64,000 nucleotides of DNA. Origin: Eubacterium sp. Its GTDB lineage: Bacteria; Bacillota; Clostridia; Oscillospirales; Acutalibacteraceae. The stretch spans positions 1 to 64,000 of the forward strand of contig JAFUEH010000018.1 of the NCBI GenBank assembly GCA_017463985.1. Reading direction: 5' to 3'. A program made the position numbers and the translations under genes. The notes under the pieces are model-generated. The model saw only the letters and a program-made list of their open reading frames with translations, was not told where the DNA came from and ran no database searches. Positions 24,642-33,187 of the stretch are shown here, in pieces; within the stretch, counting starts at the first letter, position 1, and each line of letters opens with the position of its first letter.

Positions 24642-25975
24642 CAGTACACGTTTACCTCGATACCAAGCATCGTACAAAGCGCTTTGATCTCATCAAAAAT
24701 ATCGCCCATCGCCACAGCAAAATGCGGTTCCCAGCCATCCTTAACAGAGGCGTTCAGGACCTGCTCCGCCGGCGTTTCTGTTTTCACCACTAACGAGGTA
24801 CCGTAGAACTGCTGCGGCTTGTCAAGCGTTTCACCCTTCGACAGGAAGAAGCGGAACGAGCCGTCAGCCTTTTTGCCGACGCGAACGATCGTCACCTCCG
24901 GCGCCGCCTTACAGCCGAATTCGAGCGTCGGGCCGATCTTTCTGTTGCAGTGCAATCCGGCACAAGCGCCGGTATCCTCCCTTGCTAGTGAGCAAGGCGC
25001 CATACCGCAGTGCCAGAATGTCAGCGTGCTCTCCGCCTCGTTCATGGAAACCGGATCGCCAAAGAAGGCAGGCTTGCCGGTAAGGAACATACTGATGAAC
25101 ATCGTCAACGCGCCGTAGGTATCTGCTTCGCAGGCGGCAGCCACGCCGAGATCATTCAAAATACCAAGCACGGAACACACCGGCGTACCGAAGGCGGTGA
25201 AAAAGTCAGGCCAGCAACGGGAGGACAGCGCACCGATATGATGCTCCTTTACGAACTCATCGTAGGCCCTGTAAAGACGCGCAAAATCAGCCACGTTTTC
25301 CGGCTTGATACGATCCAAACCGTTGATGCGGTTTTGAGCGTCCGCAAGGTAAGCTGCCACATCTTCATCTGTAAAGCTCTTGGCCTTGTCAATCAGCTCG
25401 CGCGCTTCCACAGAAACAAGATTAGCGCCGAATGTCGTCATCATTTCCATATCCAACGCTCTACCAAAGCCAAAGCCCTGCGGCGTATGACCGACCTGGG
25501 CGATATTCAGCGCTCTGAGCGCCTTCTTTACCTTAGCGGCAGCCACGGTAGCAGCCACCTTTTTCTGTACGGAGGCCTCTTCCGGAGAGCCGAAAATATA
25601 CTCAAACGCTCTGCCGAATTCATGCAGTACATTCGACGCAGAATAGGCGCCTGTCAGTGAATTCAGGCGCAGACGCGTACCGTCGATCACCGGCTCACGC
25701 AATGTCCACAGCAGCACAGGACAGTCAAACTGACGCAGTACCTCGGCAATATAAGCCCCGTTGGCAAAGGTGATATTCTGCACGATTAGCAGATCGGGGT
25801 GTTTGCCTTCTGTAAAGGTATTAAGCTTGTCAATACTGAGCAGCATTTCCTCGGGAACAATCACATCCGCGTCAATTTTTTGCAGCAGTGCAACGGATTT
25901 TTCAAACTCCTTCTGCGCACTTTCCAGATGAAAAGTCGGTACGCCGATAGGCACATACATCATTTCAAAAGCCAT
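24641..25975 (-). CDS. sftI: sulfoquinovose isomerase (L-fucose/L-arabinose isomerase fold)
   Basis: A 444-aa sugar isomerase of the FucI/AraA superfamily. Likely metal ligands are Glu283 (ACEADTYGA) and Asp307 (FFGDP), spaced 24 residues apart like the corresponding pair in L-fucose isomerase, with His322 (WHCGMA) nearby. Neighbouring genes point to sulfoquinovose to 6-deoxy-6-sulfofructose isomerisation, as in the transaldolase-type pathway of gut Firmicutes. A simple fucose or arabinose isomerase is unlikely given the company of a sulfonate exporter, transaldolase and GH31. Confidence 0.82.
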   Translation of the reverse strand: MAFEMMYVPIGVPTFHLESAQKEFEKSVALLQKIDADVIVPEEMLLSIDKLNTFTEGKHPDLLIVQNITFANGAYIAEVLRQFDCPVLLWTLREPVIDGTRLRLNSLTGAYSASNVLHEFGRAFEYIFGSPEEASVQKKVAATVAAAKVKKALRALNIAQVGHTPQGFGFGRALDMEMMTTFGANLVSVEARELIDKAKSFTDEDVAAYLADAQNRINGLDRIKPENVADFARLYRAYDEFVKEHHIGALSSRCWPDFFTAFGTPVCSVLGILNDLGVAAACEADTYGALTMFISMFLTGKPAFFGDPVSMNEAESTLTFWHCGMAPCSLAREDTGACAGLHCNRKIGPTLEFGCKAAPEVTIVRVGKKADGSFRFFLSKGETLDKPQQFYGTSLVVKTETPAEQVLNASVKDGWEPHFAVAMGDIFDEIKALCTMLGIEVNVY

Positions 25976-25995
25976 TTTTCGTTTCTCCTATATCG

Positions 25996-26664
25996 TTAAT
26001 AATACAATTCTTTATTTTCACCGATCAATCCTGTAAAGGCACCTTGCTTTACAAGAGGTTCTCTTTCCGGATGCGCGATCACCCACTTGTTTTTTTGCAG
26101 CAGCAGCGCACTCTCCGGATCGCCGTTTTTCTCTTTCACCGCGAGCGGCGTATTCGTGCCGCGCGGCAAAATAACAATATCCTTAAAGCCCCCGTCACAG
26201 GTACGGCACGGTGACAGATGCAGGGTCGTCTGAAACATTTCAATCGCTGTTCCCTTTGGTACAAAGAACACCGTTTCATCTCCGACATAAAAGCGGTTAT
26301 CCTGCAGCTGCCAGGTATGTCCCAGCACCAGCATAAAGTCGGTCACAGCGATATTGATCTCGCTTCCCTTGTGATATTCAAAGCCGTTATAGGTGGTATT
26401 GCGGCCATTGCAGTAGCCAATCTGAATCGGTATACCGCCATACAACGTGTTTTGCACCTTTTCAAACACGGCTGTTTTTTCCATCGCCTCAATACTGGGA
26501 TAATAGATATTGCCGTTTTCAGGGATTTCCGTCTGCTGTTCCATATAAGCAAGCAAATCCGTAAAGTCATAACCCTTTACAATTCTTCCGTAAGGCAAAA
26601 AAACTTCATCAAAAACTGAATAGATTTTAACATCGTTACTCGCATTCAAACGGTCAAGCATCAT
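25996..26664 (-). CDS. DUF4867 family protein of the sulfo-TAL cluster
   Basis: A 222-aa cupin-like protein. YHKGSEINIAVTDFMLVLGHTWQLQDNRFYVGDETVFFVPKGTAIEMF fits a cupin barrel, with candidate metal ligands His and Glu in the first block and Glu in the second. The family is a regular partner of transaldolase-type sulfoglycolysis genes, but its role is unknown. A cupin isomerase or epimerase step, or sugar mutarotation, would be reasonable guesses. It overlaps the reductase gene by 11 bp. Confidence 0.75.
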   Translation of the reverse strand: MMLDRLNASNDVKIYSVFDEVFLPYGRIVKGYDFTDLLAYMEQQTEIPENGNIYYPSIEAMEKTAVFEKVQNTLYGGIPIQIGYCNGRNTTYNGFEYHKGSEINIAVTDFMLVLGHTWQLQDNRFYVGDETVFFVPKGTAIEMFQTTLHLSPCRTCDGGFKDIVILPRGTNTPLAVKEKNGDPESALLLQKNKWVIAHPEREPLVKQGAFTGLIGENKELYY

Positions 26665-27520
26665 AATCGCCTCTTACAATTTTATAGGTAGCACGCCAGT
26701 CCTCTTTGCCGATCCCCTGCTGCATACCCTTGTCATAAACGCGTTTTGCGTTTTCCATGCCGGGCATCGGGAACTGCGCTTCGGCGGAAAGCCGCTGGCA
26801 GATACCAAGATCTTTATGCTCGTTTTCCAAAGAGAAGGCCGTCGTCCAGTTTTCTTCCTGCAGATTCTTCCACTGTCCGTCAAGGTAAAAATTCTGTCCG
26901 CCACCGTAAGAAATTGCCGTTGCATAATCTTCGATGGAAATACCCAATTTCTGCGCCAGCGCAATGGTTTCGTTCACGCCGTTCTGGATTTCGGCAACCA
27001 ACGTATTATGACAAATTTTCATAACTAAGCCCTTGCCGTTTTCACCCATGCGGATAATATTGCTGCCCATATACGCCAGAATCGGCTGAATCACGGGGAA
27101 AAGCTGCTCGTCACAGCCTACCAGCACACCAAGCGTTCCGGCAATCGCTGCCGGCTTTGATTTCACAACCGGAGCATCGGCAAACTGAGCGCCCTTTGCT
27201 TTGATCAGCTTTGCCACCTCTACCGAAACGGACGGATCAATGGTGCTCATATCAATACAAATTTTTGTGTTGTCAATATACGGTAACAGCTCGGTATACA
27301 CCGCCCTCACGTGTTCAGACTTAGGCACCATAGTAATAATAATATCTGCCTGCTTTGCCACCTCAATATTGCTGTCAAGGCCGATAGCACCCACGGTCTC
27401 CAGTTTGGCCACCTGCGCTTTATTCAAATCAGAACAATAGACCGTATCGTCATGTTTTTTTACAATATTCTCGCACATAGACTCGCCCATGATGCCGAGC
27501 CCGATAAAACCAATTTTCAT
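26654..27520 (-). CDS. sulfolactaldehyde reductase (beta-hydroxyacid dehydrogenase family)
   Basis: A 288-aa NAD(H)-dependent dehydrogenase. The Rossmann motif is GLGIMG near residue 7; catalytic Lys168 and Asn172 lie in MKICHN. The substrate loop reads DAPVVKSKPAAIAGTL: instead of the Ser-Gly-Gly common in hydroxyisobutyrate dehydrogenases, Lys120-Ser121-Lys122 stands where E. coli YihU has its sulfonate-binding Arg-Thr-Ser. It would reduce 3-sulfolactaldehyde to 2,3-dihydroxypropane-1-sulfonate and recycle NADH. Confidence 0.83.
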   Translation of the reverse strand: MKIGFIGLGIMGESMCENIVKKHDDTVYCSDLNKAQVAKLETVGAIGLDSNIEVAKQADIIITMVPKSEHVRAVYTELLPYIDNTKICIDMSTIDPSVSVEVAKLIKAKGAQFADAPVVKSKPAAIAGTLGVLVGCDEQLFPVIQPILAYMGSNIIRMGENGKGLVMKICHNTLVAEIQNGVNETIALAQKLGISIEDYATAISYGGGQNFYLDGQWKNLQEENWTTAFSLENEHKDLGICQRLSAEAQFPMPGMENAKRVYDKGMQQGIGKEDWRATYKIVRGDYDA

Positions 27521-27537
27521 TTGTTATACCCCGTCTG

Positions 27538-28224
27538 TCAGTCTGTAATCGTATTGTCCCAGGCTGCCTTAAATTTTGCCAGCCCAAAATCGGTGAACGC
27601 ATGGTTGAAGCTGTCCTTAAACACCTGTAAACCGGCGGTGACAATGTCGGCACCGGCAACAGCACAGTCAACAATCTGTTTACCGTTTCTGACAGCGGCG
27701 CAGATAATTTCAGTTTTGCCAAGATAATTGTAGTTTTTATAAATATCAACAATATTTTGGATATACGGTACGCAATCCTCGCCATTGCTCTCCTTCCATC
27801 CGATGAACGGCGATACAAAGAGCGAATGGTTCTTCGCGGCAATCAGCGCCTGCGAGCCAGAGAACACAAGGGTCACATTTGTTCTGATGCCCTTCTGTTC
27901 CAGCTGGCGTGCCGCCGTAATACCCGACATAGTGCAGGGAATCTTGATAACGAAGTTCCGGCTCATAGAAGCAATTTCCGTTGCCATTTTCACAATCTCA
28001 TCCACCTCGTCAAGGTGCGGATTAATCTCTACTGAAATCGGGAATCTCTCCCAGCCTTCGATGCCCTTTTCTCTGACAAAATCAGCCAGCTCATCCAGCA
28101 CGGTGTAAAACGGCTTGCCGGAATTCATGATATGGTTTGGATTGGTGGTAACGCCATCGATCCCAAAGGTGTCATACGCTTCTCTGATTTCATCAATCTT
28201 TGCACTGTCTAAAAAATATTTCAT
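27538..28224 (-). CDS. sftT: 6-deoxy-6-sulfofructose transaldolase
   Basis: A 228-aa transaldolase of the small TalA/FSA type. FLDSAKIDEIREA, GIDGVTTNPN and the Schiff-base lysine Lys94 (NFVIKIPCT) are clear; Asp6 and Asn28 are the partner residues. In this operon it should split sulfofructose, passing the dihydroxyacetone part to glyceraldehyde-3-phosphate (making fructose-6-phosphate) and releasing sulfolactaldehyde. The assignment over a generic transaldolase rests on context. Confidence 0.84.
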   Translation of the reverse strand: MKYFLDSAKIDEIREAYDTFGIDGVTTNPNHIMNSGKPFYTVLDELADFVREKGIEGWERFPISVEINPHLDEVDEIVKMATEIASMSRNFVIKIPCTMSGITAARQLEQKGIRTNVTLVFSGSQALIAAKNHSLFVSPFIGWKESNGEDCVPYIQNIVDIYKNYNYLGKTEIICAAVRNGKQIVDCAVAGADIVTAGLQVFKDSFNHAFTDFGLAKFKAAWDNTITD

Positions 28225-28255
28225 GTTTTTCCTCCATGGATTAAATAATGTTCAA

Positions 28256-30253
28256 TTATTTTAATGTATCACGTAAGGTATTCAGCATCGGGCAACCTTT
28301 ACGGATAAATACCGGCGGTTGACCAAGCGGCGCTTTAACGGTGACATGACCGCCTTTATATTCCTTGCCGCTAAAGAGATGAACCCATTCATCCTTCGGC
28401 AGATATACGGTACGTTCCTCGGCGCCTTGCTTCAATACCGGCGCAACCAAAATATCTCTGCCAAGCAAGAACTCATACGCTTCCTCAAACGCCTCCTGCT
28501 CGTCATAATGGAAGAACAGCGGACGAATCGCTGCCAAACCCTTCTCGGCATTTTCCTGCACCGCTTGCTGAATATACGGCTTGAGCGCCACGTGCAGCTT
28601 CGCCATTTTTGCATTATGCTTCAGCACAGCCTCGCTGGCATCATGCTGTGCATTCAGATCAGGATTCAGTCCCTCGTGTCCTCTCATCACCGGCGTAAAG
28701 GCATTCATTTCACACCAGCGCATATACAGCTCCTCGCTGCGCTTCAGGTTGAAGAAGGAGGTATAACCGCCCACATCGCTGTGGGATATACCGAAACCGC
28801 AGCAGGTCAGCGACAGCATAGCCGGAATGACCGAAGGCAGACCGAAATCGATGGAAAAATCGGTATGGTTATCACCGCACCACATCATAGTAGAATATTT
28901 TGGCGTCGCCGTGTAACCTGCTCTGGTAAAGAACATGATCTCTCCCAGCTTACCGGCTTCCTCTACAGCCTCCCGGTTCAGCTGCGCCCAGCGTGCCGGC
29001 CAGGTATTATGTACCAGCTCGGCATCCTCGCCGCTGTACAGTACGGCGTCGGTCGGCAGGTATTCACCGAAATCCGCCATCCAGCCGGCCAGACCAAAGT
29101 CGATCATATTCTTCTTGATAACGCCCTTTGTCCACTCCCACGCCTCGGGATTCGTCAGGTCGATCATGGCAGCCGGGAAGGTAGTGATCGTCACGTAGTA
29201 GTCCTCGCCGTCCTTATTCTTGACGGTATAGCCCTTCTCGCTCGCCTCTTTATACAGCGGCTTTTCCACTGCCAAAAACGGATTGATATAGCCAAGCACC
29301 TTCACGCCCTGCTCACCAAGCTCCTTGATTTTTTCATCCAGTCCCGGATACAGCTCGCTGTCCCATTCCCAGTTCCAGTAAAGCTGCTTACCGACAGCCG
29401 TCACACGGCGTCCTTCCCAGTCCTGAATCCAGGCACCGTTGACCGGAATACCGTGATCCTGCGCGATCTTGATCTTTTGCAGCAGGGTGTCCGTACCGCC
29501 CTGGATACCGAGAATATGGCCGTCGTAGACCCAATCCGGCAGCGCCGGCTGTCTGCCGGTCAGCTCGGTCAGGTTGTTCATCAAATCAGGGAAATCGTCA
29601 CCGAAGCCGATGTAGAACGGTGCAATTTCATCTACCTTGATCACGTGCTTATTTTCAGCCGTGAAATCAAACTCGCTTCTGGCAGTCGCCAGCGAATGGT
29701 AAAAATACTTGCGGGAGCTGATAAAGGTTGGCTGCGCATAATAGGTCTCGTACTTATGGAAGGCCTGCTTGCGTGTGGTATTTTTAATACCGATCACCTG
29801 CTTCACGAGCTTTTTGCCGATTTGCAGCGCGTTGATATGCTCAGCCACCCATACGTTGACGTGCTTGCCGCGCAGGTTGAATTCACTGAACACCTCGCCG
29901 CTGCCGTAAACACATTCCGCCTTCACAGCCGGCAGGGTCAGCCACATTCTGTTATAGCCGTCAAAGCCGCTAAAGGAAACACGAAAACGCCTGTTCTTTT
30001 CAATATCCAGCTGTACATCGCCGGCAGAGGTGGAGATGAGCGCGCTGCTGTCGCTGGCGGCAATATTGCTGATCTTAATAAATTTACGTTCCTCCAGCGC
30101 TTCCTTGATTTTAAAGCTGCCGTGGCTCATAGAATAGCTGTTTTCACCGTTGCCCACCTCAAGCGGCGCCGCCACATACTGGTCAATGGCAAAAATTTCA
30201 GTACCGTCTTTTACGATCCTCAGTTTTCTGTCGTCCTTTTCAAATTTCAGCAA
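28256..30253 (-). CDS. GH31 sulfoquinovosidase
   Basis: Family GH31 alpha-glycosidase, 665 aa if it starts at the TTG at 30253, 7 nt after AAGGAG (the GTG at 30262 overlaps the ribosome site). Nucleophile Asp394 lies in GWMADFGEY and acid/base Asp461 in MWCGDN. Against remembered E. coli YihQ numbering, the sugar- and sulfonate-binding positions Gln251, Gln277, Trp293, Tyr497 and His526 are kept, while the Arg301 position is Gln290. It would release sulfoquinovose from sulfoquinovosyl glycerol. It lacks a signal peptide, so the substrate is cut inside the cell. Confidence 0.86.
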   Translation of the reverse strand: MLKFEKDDRKLRIVKDGTEIFAIDQYVAAPLEVGNGENSYSMSHGSFKIKEALEERKFIKISNIAASDSSALISTSAGDVQLDIEKNRRFRVSFSGFDGYNRMWLTLPAVKAECVYGSGEVFSEFNLRGKHVNVWVAEHINALQIGKKLVKQVIGIKNTTRKQAFHKYETYYAQPTFISSRKYFYHSLATARSEFDFTAENKHVIKVDEIAPFYIGFGDDFPDLMNNLTELTGRQPALPDWVYDGHILGIQGGTDTLLQKIKIAQDHGIPVNGAWIQDWEGRRVTAVGKQLYWNWEWDSELYPGLDEKIKELGEQGVKVLGYINPFLAVEKPLYKEASEKGYTVKNKDGEDYYVTITTFPAAMIDLTNPEAWEWTKGVIKKNMIDFGLAGWMADFGEYLPTDAVLYSGEDAELVHNTWPARWAQLNREAVEEAGKLGEIMFFTRAGYTATPKYSTMMWCGDNHTDFSIDFGLPSVIPAMLSLTCCGFGISHSDVGGYTSFFNLKRSEELYMRWCEMNAFTPVMRGHEGLNPDLNAQHDASEAVLKHNAKMAKLHVALKPYIQQAVQENAEKGLAAIRPLFFHYDEQEAFEEAYEFLLGRDILVAPVLKQGAEERTVYLPKDEWVHLFSGKEYKGGHVTVKAPLGQPPVFIRKGCPMLNTLRDTLK

Positions 30254-30272
30254 AGCTCTCACTCCTTACAAA

Positions 30273-30293
30273 TTGATTAACTCTGTTAATTAA
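30273..30293. promoter_or_regulatory. candidate ROK operator at the sulfo-TAL start site
   Basis: TTGATTAAC-N3-GTTAATTAA (30273-30281 and 30285-30293): 9-bp arms with one mismatch, just downstream of the -10 and overlapping the predicted start point. Position and AT-rich symmetry fit a repressor such as the ROK protein in the same operon. Confidence 0.6.
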
Positions 30294-30297
30294 TTGT

Positions 30298-30326
30298 ATT
30301 ATAATAATTATTACTATTCTTGTCAA
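30298..30326 (-). promoter_or_regulatory. sulfo-TAL operon promoter
   Basis: Perfect consensus: TTGACA (30321-30326), 17-bp spacer, TATAAT (30298-30303) on the minus strand, for the operon 30253 to 21063. Confidence 0.85.
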
Positions 30327-30354
30327 CAGGTTCCACTGTAACATCAGTATTTTT

Positions 30355-30822
30355 TTACAGCACCAAGCAGACCGCGTGCGCGGCAATGCCCTCTTCTCTG
30401 CCCGTAAAGCCGAGCCGTTCCTCTGTCGTGGCTTTCACGCTGACCTGCGACACCTCTATTTGGCAAGCCGCCGCAATATTTTCACGCATCTGCAGGATAT
30501 ACGGCTTCATTTTTGGCCGCTGCGCCAAGATCGTTGCATCGATATTGCCGACGGTATAGCCGGCAGCATGCAGCCGATCCGCCACGGCTGCTAACAGTTG
30601 AAGGGAATCCGCACCTTCCCACTTAGGATCTGTATCCGGGAACATACCGCCGATGTCGCCCATTGCGCAAGCGCCGAGCAGCGCGTCAGCAATAGCGTGC
30701 AGCAGTACATCTGCGTCACTGTGACCGAGCAGACCGGTATTATGCGGAATTTCCACGCCGCCCAAAATCAGCTTTCTGCCCTCCGTCAGGCGGTGAACAT
30801 CATATCCGTGACCAATTCTCAT
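30355..30822 (-). CDS. ispF: 2-C-methyl-D-erythritol 2,4-cyclodiphosphate synthase
   Basis: IspF, 155 aa, fifth step of the MEP isoprenoid pathway. [12 protein letters not shown] has the metal-binding Asp and His; [19 protein letters not shown] and the end [25 protein letters not shown] are diagnostic. It overlaps ispD by 4 bp. No clear terminator follows, so some read-through into the sulfo-TAL promoter region is possible. Confidence 0.96.
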   Translation of the reverse strand: MRIGHGYDVHRLTEGRKLILGGVEIPHNTGLLGHSDADVLLHAIADALLGACAMGDIGGMFPDTDPKWEGADSLQLLAAVADRLHAAGYTVGNIDATILAQRPKMKPYILQMRENIAAACQIEVSQVSVKATTEERLGFTGREEGIAAHAVCLVL

Positions 30823-31508
30823 ACTGTACTCCTTTTCAGGCGCTGCAATAAAATACTTTCCGCCAGCGCAATGTCCTCCGGTGTGGTGATTTTGATATTA
30901 CTGTAATCCCCTGTCACCATTTTCACCTTACCGCCGGCCGCTTCGATCAGCTGGCAGTCGTCTGTATAATCCGCGCCGCTTTTTTCTACACGGCGCATTG
31001 CCTCTTGATAGATCTCAAAGTTAAATACCTGCGGCGTCTGTACCGCAAACAAGCGGCTCCTGTCCGGCGTCATACGCACAAAGCCCTTGCTGTCTAGCAC
31101 CTTGATCGTGTCCTTTACCGGTACGCCGACGGCAGCCGCCTTATACTTTTTTGCCGCCGCGATCGTCGCCTCAATTTCCTGCTGACGGATCAGCGGACGG
31201 GCGCCGTCATGGATGATAATCAGCTCCGCCTCGTCAACCGTTTCCACCGCATTACGAACGCTTTGCTGGCGCGTATCGCCGCCGATCACAAAGGACACCT
31301 TATCCTCGTTTTCAAATAATGCGATATAGGCTTCCAGCTCCTGTTCGCGCGCTGTTACAATGATTTCGTCCACCTCTTTCACTGCCAGAAAAGCCTCAAC
31401 ACTGCGTTCCAGCACCGTTTTGCCCATAATCTCCAGCAGCATTTTATTCGTTTGGCTTTTCATGCGGGAGCCGGAACCGGCACCGAGAATGATCGCTGTA
31501 TTACTCAA
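30819..31508 (-). CDS. ispD: 2-C-methyl-D-erythritol 4-phosphate cytidylyltransferase
   Basis: IspD, 229 aa, third step of the MEP pathway. [16 protein letters not shown] is the nucleotide-binding loop; [10 protein letters not shown] and [23 protein letters not shown] blocks follow (here [20 protein letters not shown]). It overlaps rqcH by 8 bp and ispF by 4 bp. Confidence 0.95.
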   Translation of the reverse strand: MSNTAIILGAGSGSRMKSQTNKMLLEIMGKTVLERSVEAFLAVKEVDEIIVTAREQELEAYIALFENEDKVSFVIGGDTRQQSVRNAVETVDEAELIIIHDGARPLIRQQEIEATIAAAKKYKAAAVGVPVKDTIKVLDSKGFVRMTPDRSRLFAVQTPQVFNFEIYQEAMRRVEKSGADYTDDCQLIEAAGGKVKMVTGDYSNIKITTPEDIALAESILLQRLKRSTV

Positions 31509-33183
31509 TCTCCGTCACCTCACTCAATTCTTCCTCGTTGGGCGTCACGTATTCCGTACGGTAACTGTCATAGATCACCATACCGGGCTTCGCACCGTTG
31601 GGTTTATGCACATTTTTGACAATGGTATAATCGACTGCCACGTTAGAGGACTGCGCCGCCTTAGAATTCGCTGCAGCCAACAGCGCCGCCTGCCGAATCA
31701 GCTTATCCGTAAAGGGCTTTGCCTTGTCAGCGATAGCGATCACGTGCGTACCGGCCGCATCCTTAACATGAAACCACAGATCATAATTCTTAGCCGTTTT
31801 CAGCGTCAGCTCATCGTTTTGGACATTGTTCCTGCCCACCAGCAGCGTAAAGCCCTCCGCTGTCCTATACTTACGCGGCGGCAGCTTCTTTTCCTTGCCT
31901 TTTTTGACGGCTCTTTTCGACAGAAAGCCTGCGTCGCGCAGCTCGTTTTTGATGGCTGTAATTTCGCTGTCCGTCTGGGCACGGGAGAGGTTGTCCAGTA
32001 CCGATTCCAGGTAAATGGCCTCATCCTCCGCTTCTTGAATAAAGGCGGTGAGCTTTTGCTCCGCCACCTGTTTTTTGCGGTATTCTTTATAGTATTTCTG
32101 GGCATTTTGCGCCGGCGTCAACGTTGGGTCTGCCGGTATTCTCACCGGTGAACCGGCGTCGTAAAAATTCTCCAAATCATAAAACAGCGCTCCCTTTTCG
32201 AGCGAATAAAGATTCGCGTTGATCAGGTCGCCGTACATTTTCAGTTTTTCTTTATCCTTACAGTCCTCCAGCTCACGCTGGCGGTTCAGCGCCTTCCTGA
32301 CAGCACGCTCCTGCAGCGTCGTCAGCGTTTTAAACAGATCGTCCGAGCGTTGACGAATACGTTCCAGCTTGACCTGCTCAAAGAAAAAGTAATCGATCAG
32401 CTCCGAAAAGGTATCAAAGCTTTTGAGCACACACAGGTCGCCGTATTGCCTCGGCACAAAAAATGTAAAGTCCTTCGGCTTGTCAAGAAGAACGACTGTA
32501 GGCGTCGGCGCCTTTACGGCATCACGCAACTCAAAAAGACCCATTCCGTTTTCCAGCTCCCTGGCAACGATGGGCGAGATTCCCTGTAACACCTCGGCGG
32601 CCGCCTTGCTTTTTTTCATCGGCAGCGCGGCGATCGCTTTATCGATCTCCTTCACAGGATCTTTCAGGATGTTCATTTTATGCTGCTGCGGCGGCAGCAT
32701 GTATGGCAGCCCCGGCAGCACCTCGCGGAAGCTGGATTTCAGCGCATCGATTCTTTTCACACATTCCACGATGATCCCGTCACTGTTAACGAGAATAATG
32801 TTACTGTGCCGCCCCATGATCTCTGTAATCAAGCGGAACTGAACCGGATCGCCCAGCTCATTGGTAGCGTCAAAATGCAGCGTTGCAATCCGCTCAAAGC
32901 CGTCCTGCGTAATATCCGTCAGCCGTGCGCCGCCAAGATGCTTTCTCAGCAGCATCGTCAGCATCGGCGGCTGCTTAGGATTTTCTACAAACTGCTTTGT
33001 CAGCTGAATCCGTGCCGCATCCGCCTTTGCAGAGAGGAGCAGCCGCTTGGCTCCTTCCGGCGTTCGGAAGGCAAACAGCAGCTCATCCCGTGATGGCTGA
33101 TAGATCTTATCGACCCGACAGCCTAATAAATTTTGCTTTATTTCCTGAAGCGTCAGGTGTAAAAAAATTCCGTCAAAAGACAT
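31501..33183 (-). CDS. rqcH: NFACT protein RqcH (Rqc2 homologue)
   Basis: A 560-aa protein of the NFACT family, formerly annotated as fibronectin-binding. The N-terminal domain opens MSFDGIFLHLTLQEIKQNLLGCRVDKIYQPSRDELLF; a coiled-coil arm lies in the middle (KEYRKKQVAEQKLTAFIQEAEDEAIYLESVL); the NFACT-R domain includes LLVGRNNVQNDELTLKTAKNYDLWFHVKDAAGTHVI. It adds C-terminal alanine tails to nascent chains on obstructed 50S subunits, complementing tmRNA at 8.5 kb. Confidence 0.92.
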   Translation of the reverse strand: MSFDGIFLHLTLQEIKQNLLGCRVDKIYQPSRDELLFAFRTPEGAKRLLLSAKADAARIQLTKQFVENPKQPPMLTMLLRKHLGGARLTDITQDGFERIATLHFDATNELGDPVQFRLITEIMGRHSNIILVNSDGIIVECVKRIDALKSSFREVLPGLPYMLPPQQHKMNILKDPVKEIDKAIAALPMKKSKAAAEVLQGISPIVARELENGMGLFELRDAVKAPTPTVVLLDKPKDFTFFVPRQYGDLCVLKSFDTFSELIDYFFFEQVKLERIRQRSDDLFKTLTTLQERAVRKALNRQRELEDCKDKEKLKMYGDLINANLYSLEKGALFYDLENFYDAGSPVRIPADPTLTPAQNAQKYYKEYRKKQVAEQKLTAFIQEAEDEAIYLESVLDNLSRAQTDSEITAIKNELRDAGFLSKRAVKKGKEKKLPPRKYRTAEGFTLLVGRNNVQNDELTLKTAKNYDLWFHVKDAAGTHVIAIADKAKPFTDKLIRQAALLAAANSKAAQSSNVAVDYTIVKNVHKPNGAKPGMVIYDSYRTEYVTPNEEELSEVTEIE

Positions 33184-33187
33184 AGCG

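Noticed and set aside
24641..30253. Fucose, arabinose or starch utilisation operon
   Set aside because: No fuculose/ribulose kinase or aldolase is present; TauE exporter, small transaldolase and sulfonate-type reductase fit sulfosugar use better.
28319..30280. 653-aa plus-strand frame opposite the GH31 gene
   Set aside because: An antisense shadow of a well-supported gene, with no ribosome site or recognisable domain.
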